NCBI GenBank assembly: GCA_963575745.1
Contig: CAUYUJ010017787.1
Span: 62,001-126,000 of the forward strand
Direction of reading: 5' to 3'
Source: Prorocentrum cordatum
Lineage: Eukaryota; Sar; Dinophyceae; Prorocentrales; Prorocentraceae
DNA length: 64,000 nt
A program made the translations under genes and the position numbers. The notes under the pieces are model-generated. The model was not told the DNA's origin. It did not search any database and saw nothing but the letters and a program-made list of their open reading frames with translations. Of this stretch, positions 63,791 to 64,000 are shown piece by piece (the stretch's first letter is position 1; each line of letters begins with the position of its first letter).

Positions 63791-64000
63791 TAGGCTCCGA
63801 CGAGGGTCAAGAGGCCCACATTTTGTAATTTTCGATTGTTTCCGGTAGGTTTTCGCATTAGCGGGCGAGGCGGGTCGGCGCCGGGCCAGCGGCCCCCGGG
63901 GGGGGGGTTCTTTGCGATGTATACGAATTCTATGTTTTGCAAGTGTCCTTCCTTGACGCATCGTGGCTGGGCCCATGCGTCACGCGCCCGCCCTGTCGGA

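Overview
This window looks like nuclear DNA of a dinoflagellate (a core dinoflagellate; the genus cannot be fixed from sequence alone). The grounds are very GC-rich coding DNA, a dense load of retroelements, long trinucleotide and minisatellite tracts, a PIF1-like helicase of the type expanded in dinoflagellates, retroelement ORFs carrying methyltransferase-like domains, and several sequences matching the core of the dinoflagellate trans-spliced leader. It is mostly mobile and repetitive DNA. Possible host coding DNA is limited to scattered coiled-coil exons (47.7-50.2 kb and 60-61.2 kb) and a decayed helicase (61.6-63.4 kb).

The main object is a 15.6-kb tyrosine-recombinase retrotransposon at 10147-25740, with an end fragment of a near-identical copy at 1-3473. 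Its termini are split direct repeats: A1 at the left end and B1-A2-B2 at the right end, the PAT/Ngaro architecture of the DIRS order. Between them, on the + strand, lie a proline-rich gag-like region with a membrane-like segment; a long ORF with a CCCH finger and a C5-methyltransferase-like domain; an ORF with reverse transcriptase, RNase H, a second methyltransferase-like region and the recombinase N-terminal domain; and an ORF with the catalytic recombinase domain, continuous with an RRM / SR-like / zinc-finger protein. The A repeats contain spliced-leader-like sequence. The reading frame changes at every ORF junction.

The sequence 1-10017 recurs almost unchanged at 22268-32284. The first copy stops at a 100-N gap, so the repeat may be a real 22.3-kb tandem duplication or a haplotig / false duplication in the assembly. 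The shared flank holds a ~100-bp-unit minisatellite interrupted by a 5'-truncated minus-strand LINE (ORF1 plus an endonuclease/RT ORF2). Each LINE copy is broken at a different place.

From 32 to 35 kb the minisatellite continues, followed by an (AGT)n tract, a truncated LINE of the restriction-like-endonuclease type (35.7-37.5 kb), and a broken cysteine-rich gag-like ORF (38.2-41.3 kb). From 41.4 to 47.3 kb the DNA is almost wholly tandem repeats. From 47.7 to 61.2 kb coiled-coil and low-complexity exon candidates are scattered among repeats, including a fold-back MITE with a 5-bp target duplication (51916-52132) and three head-to-tail composite repeat units (53.35-57.6 kb). The window ends with a 5'-truncated PIF1-like helicase with a frame-broken zinc-finger tail.
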